Below are positions 12,201 through 26,834 of a stretch of 64,000 nucleotides of DNA, piece after piece (the first letter of the stretch is position 1; each line of letters starts with the position of its first letter). The notes under the pieces are model-generated. The model was given only the letters and a program-made list of their open reading frames with translations, was not told where the DNA came from and made no database searches. The stretch is from NCBI GenBank assembly GCA_958295665.1, contig OY282560.1, forward strand, positions 207,250,420 to 207,314,419, written 5' to 3'. Position numbers and translations under genes: made by a program. This DNA comes from Tipula vernalis. Lineage: Eukaryota > Arthropoda > Insecta > Diptera > Tipulidae.

Positions 12201-13770
12201 AAATCTAGATTCCGTACTATCCAATAAATTTCCGACATTTTATACCTGCCTTTCGGCATGAAATGATCATATTTTCATTATACGTACGTATATATTCCAT
12301 TTTTGTGTCTACCATTTGCTGTAAAAAAAATTATATCGCCCCATAAATTTTCGTTCTTTTGTAAAATTTTCAATCAACTTTTTTTATAATAATGAAAGTA
12401 GGAAACTTTTTTTTATTATATTTTACAGTTTTCCAAAAAATGTCCAATTCGAAATTAATCTCAAAAGACCAATCATCAATAAAGAATTTTTTTAAAATCA
12501 TTACAAGGTAGGTGAAGTAGTAAGTTATCACTTAAAAGTGTAGTTCGTTTAAAGCCGAATTTTACAATTTATTAAAATTTTATCTTAGCTAGACCGAAAA
12601 ATTTGAAAACTATACTGACTTCTACAAATTTGAAATAAAGGTCAACATTTTCACCAAATACGTTAGTAAAAAAAATACTTTTAAAAATAGGTCGAGTAGA
12701 AGAACAGGTTGAATTACTTCACCTTTGTTGTTTGTATTAAGATATCCTTCAAATATTAAAAACTATAAGTAAAAGTTTTTCAGGGATTTTATAAAGCAAA
12801 ATCTATATTTTATGTTTTGCTTTAATAGTAAATTCAGCCAGTAAAGAAAGACCGATGAACTCAATTATCCAACGTTCAAATGTGCACTGCTTTCGAATTG
12901 CAGCCTCTTAGAAAAATTAATTTTAATAAAAAATAAAATGCAACACTTACGAATTTTAATATTAAATAATTGTAGATACAATAGAAAGTATTTTGCTTAG
13001 CTATTTGAAATAAATTTAGGTTTTTCTCTTCGGAGCATTCCAAATTATCCGCGAAATTTGCATTTTGTTGGTAAATTTTAAATATAAACTTTCGGAATTT
13101 TGAAGATTTGTTTGCGGGTGTGTGTGTTGGTCTAGTAATGCTGAAATAAATTTAAAACATTTTCACCAACCAAATCAATAATAATTGGTGAAGATCGGTT
13201 TTTATTTTTTATGCGGTTAAGTTTATTCTTACACAATTAGTCGTATTTTCTACCTCAAACAGAATCGATTCATTAGTAGAAAGGCTTAGAAGGTTCACTT
13301 CGTTAGCACCCGAAAATTAGTCGGTATACATTTTTACTTTTCCCACTACAACGAAGTTATATTGGGTAAACGAGGAAAAAATGTTGTTCCAAATTTTCAC
13401 ATTTCTCGACGAATTAGGTTCTTACAAGCACTCCAAAATATCGATTAGAAAAATATCGTGTCTGTCCACCATACACTTTTGTAATTTTGAAATGCCAACA
13501 ATTGTTTCACAGTGTTTAAAACAGAATGGATAGGCACTACCGTGTAATATGGGATTAAAATTTCTAAATTTACCTACAATACTTTGCTGGTAGCAAGTAA
13601 TATCGTCAATATTTAAAAATATATGTATATAATATTTTTAAATATACATTTTTTCTATGACGTTCTATTGACATTTTATGACATTTTATTGATTGAAATT
13701 TCAACGACAAGTTGATCGATACATTATTTATGAATTGCTTTAATAAATCGCCTTTAAGGTACATGATCCA
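9280..13770. other. AT-rich DNA without recognised gene
   Basis: Short ORFs at 9404-9679, 9898-10080 (minus) and 11591-11806 show no family signature, and the last is mostly Phe/Lys from homopolymers. A 21-bp hairpin (atcaccaaatgatttggtga) lies near 10460, and a poly-A run near 11310. The 9830-10180 stretch is slightly GC-richer and could be a decayed retroelement, but no domain could be read. Confidence 0.45.
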
Positions 13771-13773
13771 ATT

Positions 13774-13912
13774 CTGGTGAAAAAATGTACACCACGAAGT
13801 TAGCAAAATAGTAAAATTTTTTTTAAAATTGGTTACCCTGGTGAACTTTTTCTTCTAGTTGGAAATAATTCAACTCAAACAGCTAACTTCGTGGTGTACA
13901 TTTTTTCACCAG
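13774..13912. repeat. Inverted repeat of about 139 bp with 31-bp arms
   Basis: The left arm begins ctggtgaaaaaatgtacacc and continues acgaagttagc. The right arm is its exact complement ending at 13912. The loop of about 77 bp has no coding capacity. It is probably a very short MITE or a foldback remnant. Confidence 0.6.
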
Positions 13913-14010
13913 AAAAGTATAGCATGTACGCAGCTTTAAAGGTATTATTTCTAATAGTAATAAATTCACTTGGTATTAAAGGTCGTATATAAGTAAAACT
14001 TAATTGCAAA

Positions 14011-14155
14011 TTACTATGGGAATCCAAATTTAAGAAAACCGTTGAAGGATTCCTACTCAAAATAACGGAACATTTTTGTAAAATGTAAATGATTGGTTTG
14101 GTGACGTATAACGGACGCTTTGTGGGAAAAAGTGTCGTTCAAGGAGTCGGATAGA
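14011..14155 (+). repeat. Dispersed repeat, copy 1
   Basis: Contains gggaatccaaatttaagaaa, then ctactcaaaataacggaaca, tttgtaaaatgtaaatg and acgctttgtgggaaaa. The same blocks occur in the same order on the minus strand at 26835-26962, and the first block also at about 63776-63800. The ends of the family are not defined. Confidence 0.5.
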
Positions 14156-15230
14156 CCTAAATTGTTTTCAAATATTGTTATTTAACAAAATATGTGGCTG
14201 GATAAATAAGCAAAATATCAATTAACATTTTGTTTAGATTTAATCGCAATTGTTTAACTAAGATTAAAAACTAATTAACCACAAATCGCTGATTATTAAT
14301 GCCAGTTTTTTATTCACAACAAAGTAAAATATTTGTTTTATATTTATTCCGAAGTAATATTAAGATAAGCGACTTAGAAACTTCTGTGCGATGAATCCTT
14401 GCGGTTAAAAGAGTTTAGAAAAATAGATCTAAATAATTGAATGACCATAATAGAAGAAATTTTGAGCTTATCTTTCGGTTTAAGTGTATTTTCGGTTTAT
14501 ATGTTTTATCTAAAAAATGTTAAAATGTTAAATTAACTTCGTAAACGAAGAAAATGTCGTCAAATTTGTTTTTTTCGGTAATAATTAACATTTCACGAAT
14601 ATTTCATATCAAGCTGAGATTCTAAAATTTACATGTGGTTTTGAAATTTATTTAGTACATTGTAGATTAAGTTAATTAAGAACAATTTTTTTAAAATTTT
14701 GTTTTATTCAAAGCTCTTCTAAAGCTTTTCGTTACAAACTCTATTCCCAATTAACTGTGAAGAATTAACCTCACCTATTTCTATAATTTCTAAGGAATGC
14801 GCACGATTTAAGGCGACTGGTGTGTTCGATTGGAATACGAGTAAAATGTTTTGTCGACATTGTGTTACGAATAAACATTTTTTGTGATGATATGGTCTCA
14901 ACACAATAAACACAACAAGAAAAAATGTAGAGGTGATAGTATCATACACATAAAAAACACAAAAAGAAAAAATGGTTGGACAAAAGAACTCGTGTAAATC
15001 AACGTTCAAAAATCTTTTAAAATCGTTTATTTTATTTTAACCATTTTCTTACAGAAATCAATTTTAGAAAAGTATACAAGTTTCCACATAATGCGCAAAC
15101 AATTTTTAAAAACATTATGTTAACCTCGGGTCCAATCATTTTGAAAATTTAATAGAAGGTGTTATAAGCATCTTCAAAAAATATATATGATGTTAAAAGT
15201 GTAAAAAATTTCGGAAAATTTGTTTACATA
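14156..15230. other. No gene recognised
   Basis: AT-rich. At 14719-15009 the plus strand can be read in part as a possible C-x2-C...H block (FDWNTSKMFCRHCV...), faintly like the zinc finger of hAT-related proteins, but stops follow immediately. I do not call it. Confidence 0.35.
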
Positions 15231-16673
15231 TGTGCCCATAATTATGAAAGTGGTCTAAGTCATATATTTCTTGTTTAGAGATATTTAATGAATTGCGTTT
15301 GAACGAATTAAAAAATATTTTTATGTTATGCGACACTTTAATTTATAATTTTCTTAGTCTTGATTAATGGAAATTTATTATGAATAACAAATTTTGTATG
15401 AATTTCATACGAAAATGTTGTTTTTAAAGCTCTAATTGACTTAGACCATTTTCAAAATTAATTGAATGTTTTATAAATGACTTAAACCAATAAGAACTAT
15501 GAGTTTTATTTGAAACAATAACTTTAACTTTAATGAAATAATTCATGAACATTTATTAATTACATATTTTTAAAAAGTAATCCATTTTTATCATTTTTTC
15601 TAGTTTTTAAGATTCTTAAAATGTTCCTGATAAACTTGAGGGATGTATGGTAGTAAACACATAATATCTTTATATCGTTTTTCTTCCGTTACTGGTCTAG
15701 GGGTGGTGTATAATGGAAGTAATTTAATATTTTCGTATATTTTTGGTCTTCCTTTTTTAGGTGAAAGATTCTAAACGTGGAATTTAGAATCATCTAAAGA
15801 AGTTTTATAGAACATTTTATAAGGTTCATTTTTCAAGAATCTCATCCATTGAATTTTCAGCCAAGAGACAGATTCGCCCGCGGTATTTTTTACTTTTCTT
15901 GTTATTGATTCTTCTAGTGACTTCGTTGAAATAAAATCCGGCTGCGATCGTTTTATCGAAAATGGATTTCTACTTCTACACTTTTCCATCAATTCATAAT
16001 AATGCTCAGGGTTGTATAAGTAAGTTGCCTTTTTTATTTTTATTTCTATCAAACCGAAATCACGGTCATTCGGTAGAAAGGAATGACCCGATACCAAAAA
16101 TTTGTGGTGTACCGTTTCAATATTATTATTATTTGACTGATCAATTTTCAACCATGTCAATGCTACTTTAATGTTACGATTTTGGCCTGAACAGGCATCA
16201 CTGTAAGCTATTACGTGTTTTTGAGTAGTTATAATATCCTCCATATGCACTAAAATGCATGATGCTACTTCCTGTGCACCTCTTGAAACTGTAGTTTCAT
16301 TTTCATCCCATACATACATCTTGACAGTGTCATTATGGAAATTATGGAAACCCAAGTTGTATACGTACATATTTCGCTTATAATAGGCTTACTATGTAGT
16401 TCAGAAACGCGTCGAAGAGGGCCACGCGCTATTTTCAAGTTATGTTTATATGTAATTTCTTCAAATTTTTGACTTAGACCACTTTCATAATTAAAACTAA
16501 ATGAATTCCGTATAACGTTGAAATTACATTCCACTATCTAAAGGTTCATTTTTGACGATATCGTAAAAATTACATTAAATACATATAGTTTAAGAATAAT
16601 ATGGATGTGAAATAAGTGAAAAACTTATTTTTTTGAAATTTTGACTTAGACCACTTTCATAATTATGGGCACA
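15231..16673. mobile_element. TIR transposon with DxCxGQNxN-type protein
   Basis: Terminal inverted repeats are at least 31 bp and identical: left 15231-15261 starts tgtgcccataattatgaaag, and right 16643-16673 is its complement. TA lies on both outer sides (15229-15230, 16674-16675), consistent with a 2-bp target duplication, although the ATA/TAT context makes the exact duplication ambiguous. Further copies of gacttagaccaNtttca lie at about 15438 and 16471, a subterminal repeat pattern. Inside is a minus-strand relic of a transposase-like protein. Length is 1443 bp. I cannot place it in a named superfamily. Confidence 0.7.
15771..16534 (-). pseudogene. Truncated transposase-like protein (resembles DUF7869-type)
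   Basis: The main frame (16370 to 15771, 199 codons) reads MYVYNLGFHNFHNDTVKMYV, then YSDACSGQNRNIKVALTWL, then HHKFLVSGHSFLPNDRDFG and RSRNPFSI. These blocks match, from memory, a large group of uncharacterised arthropod and cnidarian proteins (YNLGIHD...MYMWDE...SD.CGGQNKN...HKFL..GHSYLP.DRDFG.IEK) that I associate with DUF7869. A second frame (16534-16380) continues the N-terminal side (RVSELHSKPIIS), so at least one frameshift lies near 16380. Upstream coding is lost: residues FNYESGLSQKFEE are translated from an internal TIR copy. A family member would be expected to be several hundred residues longer. It lies wholly inside the TIR element 15231-16673. Confidence 0.6.
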
Positions 16674-16675
16674 TA

Positions 16676-17500
16676 TTATCATACAAAGCAACCCCACAAA
16701 AAAGGTTTATACAAGCCGTATTGTTTCTTTGACGCACGCATACTAATAAATAATATTCCTACTATTTCTATAAGTGCTAGTGAGATATTATTCGATTTTT
16801 GATACAAACTACAATTTAAAATCAAAGTATGTAAAGATTATGACGGGTCACGACACTAATACTTACGGAAATAGTAGGATTTATTTTGTCTTTGTATCGC
16901 AATAGTACAGCTTGAATAAACATTTTTGTACAAAGTGAAAACATGACGACCACAGGAACCGTTCACTTCACTTTGAAAACTTAATACAAAGTATTAACAC
17001 AAGTGCAAACTATTTTACTAGTTGTATATAGGAGCCGCTCGACCCCGGGGTTCGATTACTTTAAATTTTTATAAAAAATTGTCACCATCGGACTTAAGAA
17101 AGTGTTTTATGCACAATAGGCCTCAATGCTCGCAGTGCTCTGGCTACAAATACCCACCCTTTACAAAAAAAAAAAAAAAAAAAAAAGAAAGAAAGAGGAC
17201 AAATTAGCAGACTCCTACTTTTAATCTAAGTAAAAACAGTAGAAACGTTGTTGCGACAAACATATCTATGTATAAAGCTGCAAACTAGCTACAAACAGCA
17301 TTCAGACACCTTCAAACATACTTTTAATGTATCACCAAATTATTCAATTCTGCCACTATTAAGTCCTTAACTTAATTTCCTTCGGTGTCAAATAAATGAC
17401 TCTAGTCATAAATTAAAATAAAAGTTTAATAACTGGCAACTTTGTATGCCAAATTTTGGACCATTTTCCTTTTGATTGGATTTTCCTTTTGGATTTTCAT
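16676..17500. other. No gene recognised
   Basis: AT-rich DNA with a poly-A run near 17165-17186 following cacccttt. The small ORF at 17022-17207 runs into this A tract and has no recognisable domain. Confidence 0.4.
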
Positions 17501-17544
17501 ATTTGAATTCTGTTGTGCCAAAATATTCATAGGGTCATTGGTTA

Positions 17545-18210
17545 TTATTGATGTTTAACTTGAAAAGAACAGCAGCTGAAGCTCATGGAATTCTTGTGGA
17601 AATCTATGGTGATCGTGATCCATTTGATTTTACTTGTCAGGAATTGTTCGGACGATTCAAAACTGGTGATTTTGATGTCAAAGACGATTTGCAAGCATTG
17701 TTGGATGAAGACAGCACTCAAACTGAAAACCAACTTGCAGAAGCATTGAATGTTACTTAACTTGAAGCATTGAATGTTGTAAAAAAAACAAATCGTTTTC
17801 AAACCAAAATGCAATTTCCCCGGCCAACCGTCAACATCACAGGTAAAATGGAAAATTCGTGGAAAGAAGCCCTTGCTGTGTTTTTGGTCTGATGAAAAAT
17901 ATGTTATTTATTATGAGCTCTTGAAAACAGACGAAACTGTTAACGGTAAACGTTATCAACAATAATTACTCGATTTAAACCGTGCATTAAACCAAAAACC
18001 ACCAATAGTTGTCAATAAACCATGCAAAGTGATTTTCCAGCACGACAACACTCGACCACAAATAGTGAAACCTGTTAAAGACAGGTTATTGTCATTTGGT
18101 TGATAAATTTTACTCCACCCCGCATATTATCCAGACATAGTTCCTTTCGACTATCGTTTCGTCCAATAGCTTAGTCGATGAACAATTCAAAACATTTGAA
18201 TAAGGTAAAA
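17545..18210 (+). pseudogene. Mariner (DD34D) transposase pseudogene
   Basis: Starts with an N-terminal helix-turn-helix region: RTAAEAHGILVEIYGD, LFGRFKTGDFDVKDD, LQALLDEDSTQTENQLAEAL, which is the standard mariner arrangement. A deletion then jumps to the catalytic domain: FWSDEKYVIYYELLKTDETV, GKRYQQ-stop-LLDLNRALNQK, IFQHDNTRPQIVKPVKD and HPAYYPDIVPFDY. The second and third catalytic Asp are separated by 34 codons, i.e. DD34D. Several in-frame stops (two adjacent after LLSFG) and frameshifts make it dead. The middle linker region is missing. Terminal repeats were not identified. Confidence 0.8.
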
Positions 18211-18240
18211 AATTAAAAACCGGTCGACTTTTTCAGCCAA

Positions 18241-18450
18241 GTTTCATCTTAGCAGACCAAATTTGAGAACTTCAACTAAAGGATTCAATTTCCATCGCTC
18301 AGGTTGAATTTCATTAAAATCTGTTCAGGTTGAATTTCATTAAAATAGTCGAGTTCCTTTTTACTTGGCCAAATTTCAGAACTTCAACTACAAATAATTT
18401 TAAAATTCTATTTCCATCGCACTTGTTGAATTTGATCAAAATCGGTTACG
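18241..18450. repeat. Short imperfect direct repeats
   Basis: caggttgaatttcattaaaa occurs twice, 26 bp apart (18300-18345). A larger unit of about 120 bp (caaattt.agaacttcaacta ... ttccatcgc..gttgaattt) is repeated imperfectly. It lies just after the mariner relic. An overlapping 115-codon ORF (18330-18677) has no known domain and seems fortuitous. Confidence 0.5.
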
Positions 18451-18889
18451 AAATAGCCAAATTCCATTCTAATTGCCCGTATTCCTCGACATGCCAAGAC
18501 ATGCCAACCGCCCCATTTTTCGACAAGAAAAACCGCTTTAGCCCGGCATTACTAAGACGCTGTTTGTCCCGTTTTGGTAAAAGTAATTATATTATAGCAA
18601 TTTTTAAGAACAAAAACTGCAAATCAGCATTTTTTTCATCCGTTGCCACGCATATTAACACCATTAAACCTAAGTGAAACATTATGTTGTACTTCATTAA
18701 GCGGAACTGCAAAGGCTTTCCGAACCGATTACTCCAACACCACTGTACGTTTCTTTTGTTCAGTCTATTTTAGAATGTGAATCGTCGGCAGAGTCACCTT
18801 CTTATCACTGTCATTCGGATAGAATAGAGAGTGTTGAGAAATAGTTTATTGTATACGCATTTCGATGTCTACTGTCATTGGTTAGATTA

Positions 18890-19496
18890 TTAAAGGGTTA
18901 TAGCATCAGGAATATTCATTCATGATATTTTCGGTTCTGGAATCGTTTGTACCGGGCTGCTTGCATGCTTAAATATGTATGCTGCTGTTTGTCAAATGCG
19001 TCCACGCGATGAACTGTTTCTCATCGACCTTGTGGCAATAATCTTATTGGACGAGGATGGGTACTCCCACTAACAAAAGTTGTTTGCTGAATTCTTGAAT
19101 GGTTCTAGTTTTACATTTTTTGACTAACCTTCACAAAGTTTGGATTTGAATATCATTGAGAATTACTATTGGACAGATATAAAAAGCGGAAAAAATAACA
19201 GAAATAGCTGAAAATATCATACTCAGTACCCATTGCTAAAAAAACAAAAATTAAATCAAAACACAAAAAATCCAATTACTTTTGCCAATATATAATACAT
19301 TTGTACTTTTGTTAGATTTTGCTCAGAACTTGAATTGCTGTTGGATTATTGCTTGAATTGTTTGTAAAAACTAAGCGCAAAGAACAAAATATGCTAAACA
19401 AAATGTGAAAGTGTAAGTTTTGATATTGATTTATTTTAAGTAATCAGCATTTTGGATAAAAAATTAAAATTCCAAATACTTTTGCCTATTACTGTA
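18890..19496 (+). pseudogene. Tc1-like transposon 3' relic
   Basis: Near 19080-19195 the plus strand reads LFAEFLNG...SQSLDLNIIENYYWTDIKSG with a frameshift, matching the Tc1 C-terminal block (WPSQSPDLNIIENLW..IK). The catalytic Glu is recognisable in IIENY. Downstream, ccaattacttttgccaatat (19273) and its near-copy ccaaatacttttgcctatta followed by ctgta (about 19495) look like inner and outer copies of a Tc1 IR/DR-type end. The N-terminal half is not recognisable. An old, inactive copy. Confidence 0.6.
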
Positions 19497-19629
19497 TTTA
19501 TGCATAGTTTCTTTGGACCTGATTAGAGAAAAGGTATACTTTGTTGCATAATTTTGACAAATTTCATCACAAATCAAAATCAAATAGTAGAAAATACAAG
19601 CAGAGAGCGCAAAACCAAAATAGTTTATA

Positions 19630-19922
19630 CAGTCGAAACTCGATTATCCGGGATGCTCGGAACCGAACGTTTCCCGGATAATCAAAGATCCCGGGTGATC
19701 GAATTTTATATAATAAAAAAAATCCCCAATATACATATGTACATAAATAAATGCTTAACACAGAAACAACACTTTACCGAAAAAAATAAAAATGAAAAAT
19801 CCCGGTTAATCAATTGAAAATCTGGATAAAAAAGTGACTCAAAAAAATCGACTTTGTAAAAAAAAATCATGGATAATAGAGTTTTACGGATAATAGGATC
19901 CCGGAAAATCGAGTTTCGACTG
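19630..19922. mobile_element. Pogo/Tigger-like MITE
   Basis: Terminal inverted repeats start cagtcgaaactcgattatcc at 19630 and end ggaaaatcgagtttcgactg at 19922. TA flanks both sides (19628-19629, 19923-19924). Sub-terminal variants of cccggataatc recur four or more times inside. Size (293 bp), TA target and CAGTCGAAACTCGATTATCCGG-type ends match non-autonomous pogo-group elements. The internal ORFs are not credible genes. Confidence 0.8.
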
Positions 19923-19924
19923 TA

Positions 19925-21979
19925 TCAGTAGAATCACTAATTCTCTAGCAAAATACTCTGTTTCCAAGTATTTTTTGCATGGTTCAGGTGGTTTCACTAA
20001 TCCAATAAATTCAATAATATATAAAAATAAAATTTTACTCAGTGGCTAGGCTACAGCGCGTTTTAAGCTCACTTTGATTTTTCCCAACAGAACAGATTTT
20101 AGGGGAAATTTTCACTTTTAAAAACTTTTAAAGACAAACTTAGGAACAAACAAACAAAAATAGGAATCTTATTTTAGGTACATTTTCAACCGAGGATATT
20201 ATGATTCTTCAATTAAATGAAAAGCTGCTACTTTTTTAGCTACAAATACGCAAAAGTTATCGGTTATTTGAGATAAAAAAGTATTTGGCATTTTCTTGCT
20301 AAACAGGTTATCAGTGGTACAAGAAATTACCTGGTTCGCTAATCGGCACAATACCGTATGAGTCGTCTGAAATAAGGAAGTATAGAGACTAGAGCCTCTT
20401 AGCACTCTATTTTACGCCTACTGTATTTAACACCTACCGCTATTCACATTTTAGATTTCCGACAAAAAAAAATATATTTTTAATTTTTGTTTAATTCGAT
20501 CATCCAAACAAATAATCATACACATAAATATTATTTACTAATTTTACAAAACAAAAATATTATTTTATTTTCAAATTAATTACATATGTAAATATGTATT
20601 CGGTTGGTGAAACAAACAAAAAAGAAAATAAATTTTTTAAGTCTCAAATTTGACAAACATCAAAGAGCAAAATTGATCGACATTTGCATATTTTCTGTCT
20701 CGACCAAAATTACGAAATCTAAATGTATTATTTATGTACTATTTCACGTTGTATTCTTTAATTTATTATGTATTTTCTAAGAAAAATGTCGCTCTTTTTA
20801 AATGTTTAAGTGACAAGCTTTTTAATGCGTTTACTATTGACAAAAAATCCATGTTTGTTGAAGTAGATTATTTCTTTTATTGGAATCACTTTACATTACA
20901 GCTAAACAAAATGAAACATTTTTTATTTGATCTTGATCATTTTTCTAAAATTTCGATTTATTGACGTTTTTACTCTTACTAAAATCACAACAAACAGCAG
21001 TTGTCGCTTTAATGTTGAACGTTCGTAAAACGTAAACATTAATGAAATCACATAAACGATTTTCGATTGCTAATTTGGGAAGCCAATACAATATAGTACT
21101 CCTCATAGGATTCGTGTTGTATAAAACTAGCAATTTTTTAAGCATACATTTAACTTCTAATTTATCTGGATCAGGAAACGAACCGTTTTTATTTAAACTG
21201 TCAACATAAAATGAATTGAAATATTCGGTTCACATTTGTTTGATTATATATAACTTGGAAATGAGAACAGTGTGTTATTTTTTTAGAAGAATGAGAAAGT
21301 TGTTGGCTAGTTAGAATTAGAATTAAGCAAAATTTAAAATATCATAACGACGTTACGTCATTCAAGTAATTCGATAAAAGTTTTATATTTCGAAATTATA
21401 ATATAGTATGTAATCAAATTAAGATTTTTCGAAACATCCTATCTAATTACAATTTGTTTTCGAAACAAAAATAAAGTTATTAAGTTTTTACTATTGATTC
21501 CGTGAATATATATATAATTTAAATTTCTTAGTTTGCCGATTACCTTAACTCCTCAACAATTTATAACACCTTCATAATTCCTTAAAATCTTTTCAAACTA
21601 TAGAATGTTTGAAACTCATGTGTTTTGAACCTTGTTTGTCGGATACACCCTAAATTATTATTTATATTTAGCTTTGACATTTCTTTCATTATTCCTCAAT
21701 GTTAAAAAGTTTCAATTTTAAGTGCGAATAGCACAAACTTATCTAAATTGATAAATTGTTGAATTAATCATTAGTTCATCGAATGAAATTACTTTTCCTT
21801 TAAAAAAAATTGTTTATATCAAAATCAATAGAGTTTTCGTTATAATTATGTTAAGGCTTTAGCATAGAGTTTTGGCGTGATTAATAGTTTTATTGATAAG
21901 CATTTCTTTATGTTAGTATTTTTCTTGATTTAAGAAAAGTTTTAATACTTTTGATCTTGATTTATTACAGAAAAAAGCG
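19925..21979. other. AT-rich DNA without recognised gene
   Basis: Small ORFs (20199-20405, 20734-20964, 20945-21145) have biased Phe/Lys/Asn composition and no motifs. No transposon ends were detected. Confidence 0.5.
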
Positions 21980-24005
<2,026 letters not shown>

Positions 24006-24059
24006 TAGCCGTGCCCCTTTTGATTATGTGCCACCATTTATATTGCATAATAATGAGCG

Positions 24060-24270
24060 ATTTACTTATCATCACGTTTTTAAACTAAGTCGAGATTATT
24101 AATCATATAATAGGTTGCAGCAAAATACTGAAATCAAATCGCGCGATTAACAACGGATGATAAGAAAAATGATGACGTTATCATATTGCGTGAGATAATT
24201 TTCATCGATGTATCTTATCACTGGCACTTGAATAAAAAAACAAAATTTGGTTTGTGAGCGATTATCGATC
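24060..24270. promoter_or_regulatory. Cluster of GATA-type motifs, possible enhancer
   Basis: Six GATA/TATC motifs occur within about 200 bp (cttatca 24064, tgataag 24158, gttatca 24178, gagataa 24192, cttatca 24213, attatcg 24246). In AT-rich DNA some are expected by chance. No TSS or gene is adjacent, so function is speculative. Confidence 0.15.
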
Positions 24271-26834
24271 AACATACATACAAATTTAGTTACGTTATAC
24301 ATATGTACTTTATTTGTGTTTGATTAAAAACGGAGAAGTAATAAAGTTAAAAGAAATTTAAAATACGGCGCTTTTAAATTTATTAAATATTAGATTCATA
24401 TCGTAAGAGCAATATGGCGGCGGACGCATTAATAATACATGTCAATGTTTTGTTTGTTTTCGTAGAAACAAAAAAATATGATGAATTTATGAAATATGTA
24501 TGTAATATCTTAATTTATTGTGAATTTTGTTTATAAACACGTATCCAAAATATACATAAGACACATACAGAGAGATGAACGCAAAGTTTGCTGGAGCAGA
24601 AGCTATATATAATTATGTTCGGATTGTTGGGATATGCAAATTACGATTCGATTTTCGTATACTTACACAATATGAGCAACACATTTTTATTTCATAGCTG
24701 CTGTTATGAATTTAAATATGCTTCTTCGAAATAGATATGTTAAAAAAAATGTTATATAAGTACGTTCAATTTAAATGTACGATAAGAAGACAAATGTAAG
24801 AAAATATTTATTGTGGTATTTTTATGCAAAAGGGAACAAAACGAACTAAATGAATTTATGGTTCCAATCCTAATAATAAGATTAGCTTTGCGCAATGGTG
24901 TAGCAACGAAGGGTTGAACGATCGATAAAATGTTCGAAAATTCATTTAATCCCGAATAAATTTGATATTTGAAAATGAAAATGTTATAAACCACAAAAAG
25001 GAAACGTTTTTGTTTCTTTTCATATTTAGCAGAGAAATAGTGTCTCTAAAAATAAAATACAAATAAAAAAAATCCTATCTTGGTTTTTACTATTTAATGG
25101 TTTCTTTTGAATTTTGAGCCAATTTTTTTTTTTGTTTGGCCAACAATTTTTATGGTGGAAGAAATTGCCAGAAATAAGATAATTAGGCAATAAAATATGA
25201 AAAATATGAAAGGCTCAAGTTATTTTAATTCATACTGCAAAAAAAAGCTATTTGTTGTTTTTACCCTACGGAACAATATGATTTTTAGATTTAAAATTTG
25301 GAAGTGAATTTTTCAATTTAATTATGTTTGCATCAATATTTCATTTTTAAATTAATTATTTTTATTGATAAGCAGATTTTATATAAATAAACTGCGTAGA
25401 TTAAATCGATTTTTACCATAGTAAATGAATTCCATGAATTTATCAACAAGATAATGCCCCGATTGATTTAGCAAGACTACTATTTAGTGGATAGTGGAGC
25501 TGTAATTACCAAACAAGTGGTAACTTCAAGTATTACTAGACAAGAAAAAAGCCTCCAAATTGACATATTTATTATAATCAATAAATAAATCGAAACAATT
25601 TATAAAAATTGGAGTTTTCAATTATTTTTGGAAAAACCCGCTACTTGATTTAAACCAAAAAAATGCGATTTAAATCAAGTTTTGATTTAATCATTTTTTG
25701 GAAAAAATCGGATACCTGCTATTCAGTCAAGTTTAGGTACAGATTAAAACCTTGACACCGTAGAATTAAAAATGGAGGTTGAAAAAAAATAATTTACCTG
25801 ACGAAAATCGTTGCTATTGTTTTTACTTATTTCCTTCATTTTCTTAGCTATCGCTTTAATCTGAAAGCTATGGGACAAATTTAAAGGTATTTTTCACCAA
25901 ACACAATCAAAACGGGATAGAGCCTAAAGATGCTAACCACCTCAACTAGCTCATTAACAACAAGAAAGACTAGAATGAGATGAAACCAAACAGAAATACA
26001 GTTCATCTTCATGTCACATAATTGCGAAGAATACTTACATAAAAACAAAAACCTCAACCTGGATCGGTAGTGTTAAAAAATCGGGTTTTTTAAAAATTCG
26101 CTGTGTTTCATAACTAAACCTCCACTTTTAGAAAAATCTACAAACTTCGATTAAATTAATAAAAATAAAATAAATTTAAGTTTTAGGAGGCCCTTTGTTT
26201 TTTTTTCAAAACCTTCATTCCAGTTTGGACACGATTCCAATTAGTTAATAATTGACTAATACCTCCAAAAGATGTTTTAGGGGTGTTCTGGTCTGAACAA
26301 AAAAAGCCACCCCTTCAAGGACACGTGCACATTTTTTTCCCAGACCAAGATACAATTAAATCAAGAACCAAGCAATAATAAATTTCGAAAAAAAATTATT
26401 AACAAATCTATAAAAGTGCTGTGCTCAAAATATAGTTACAATAAATATAAAAATTAAAAATTTAACACAACAAAGAGCATGACTGTGACTGTGTGTATAT
26501 ATGCTCGAAATTTTACTTCTGGCAGACGTAACTCAATGGACCGAATAGAAGAATTGGAGATTTAAAAATACCGAAACAGTCACTATTAGTCAACGACAAG
26601 CTTAACACAAACATCAACAAAATATATGAGATGATAAAGGAAATAAACAAAGGTTTGGTTTTCCAATAAAAAATTATTATCATTATCACTAAATAAGTTT
26701 CTTTTTTAAAATAAATTTTTGAATCTTTTAATTCGTTTTGTATTCTCTTAGTCTTTTAATTCCTCTCCCCTCCACATTTATAATAGTTTACTTTCGGTGA
26801 CGAATATAAATTGAATAAAAAAAAAATAGGACTC
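24271..26834. other. AT-rich DNA without recognised gene
   Basis: No ORF of note (24752-24994 minus is unremarkable). No terminal repeats were seen. A near-palindromic cttgatttaaacc...aatcaagttttgatttaatc block lies around 25645-25695. Confidence 0.45.

Noticed and set aside
14719..15009. Possible hAT-type zinc finger on the plus strand
   Set aside because: Only one CxxC pair and no following His pair in frame; immediate stops.
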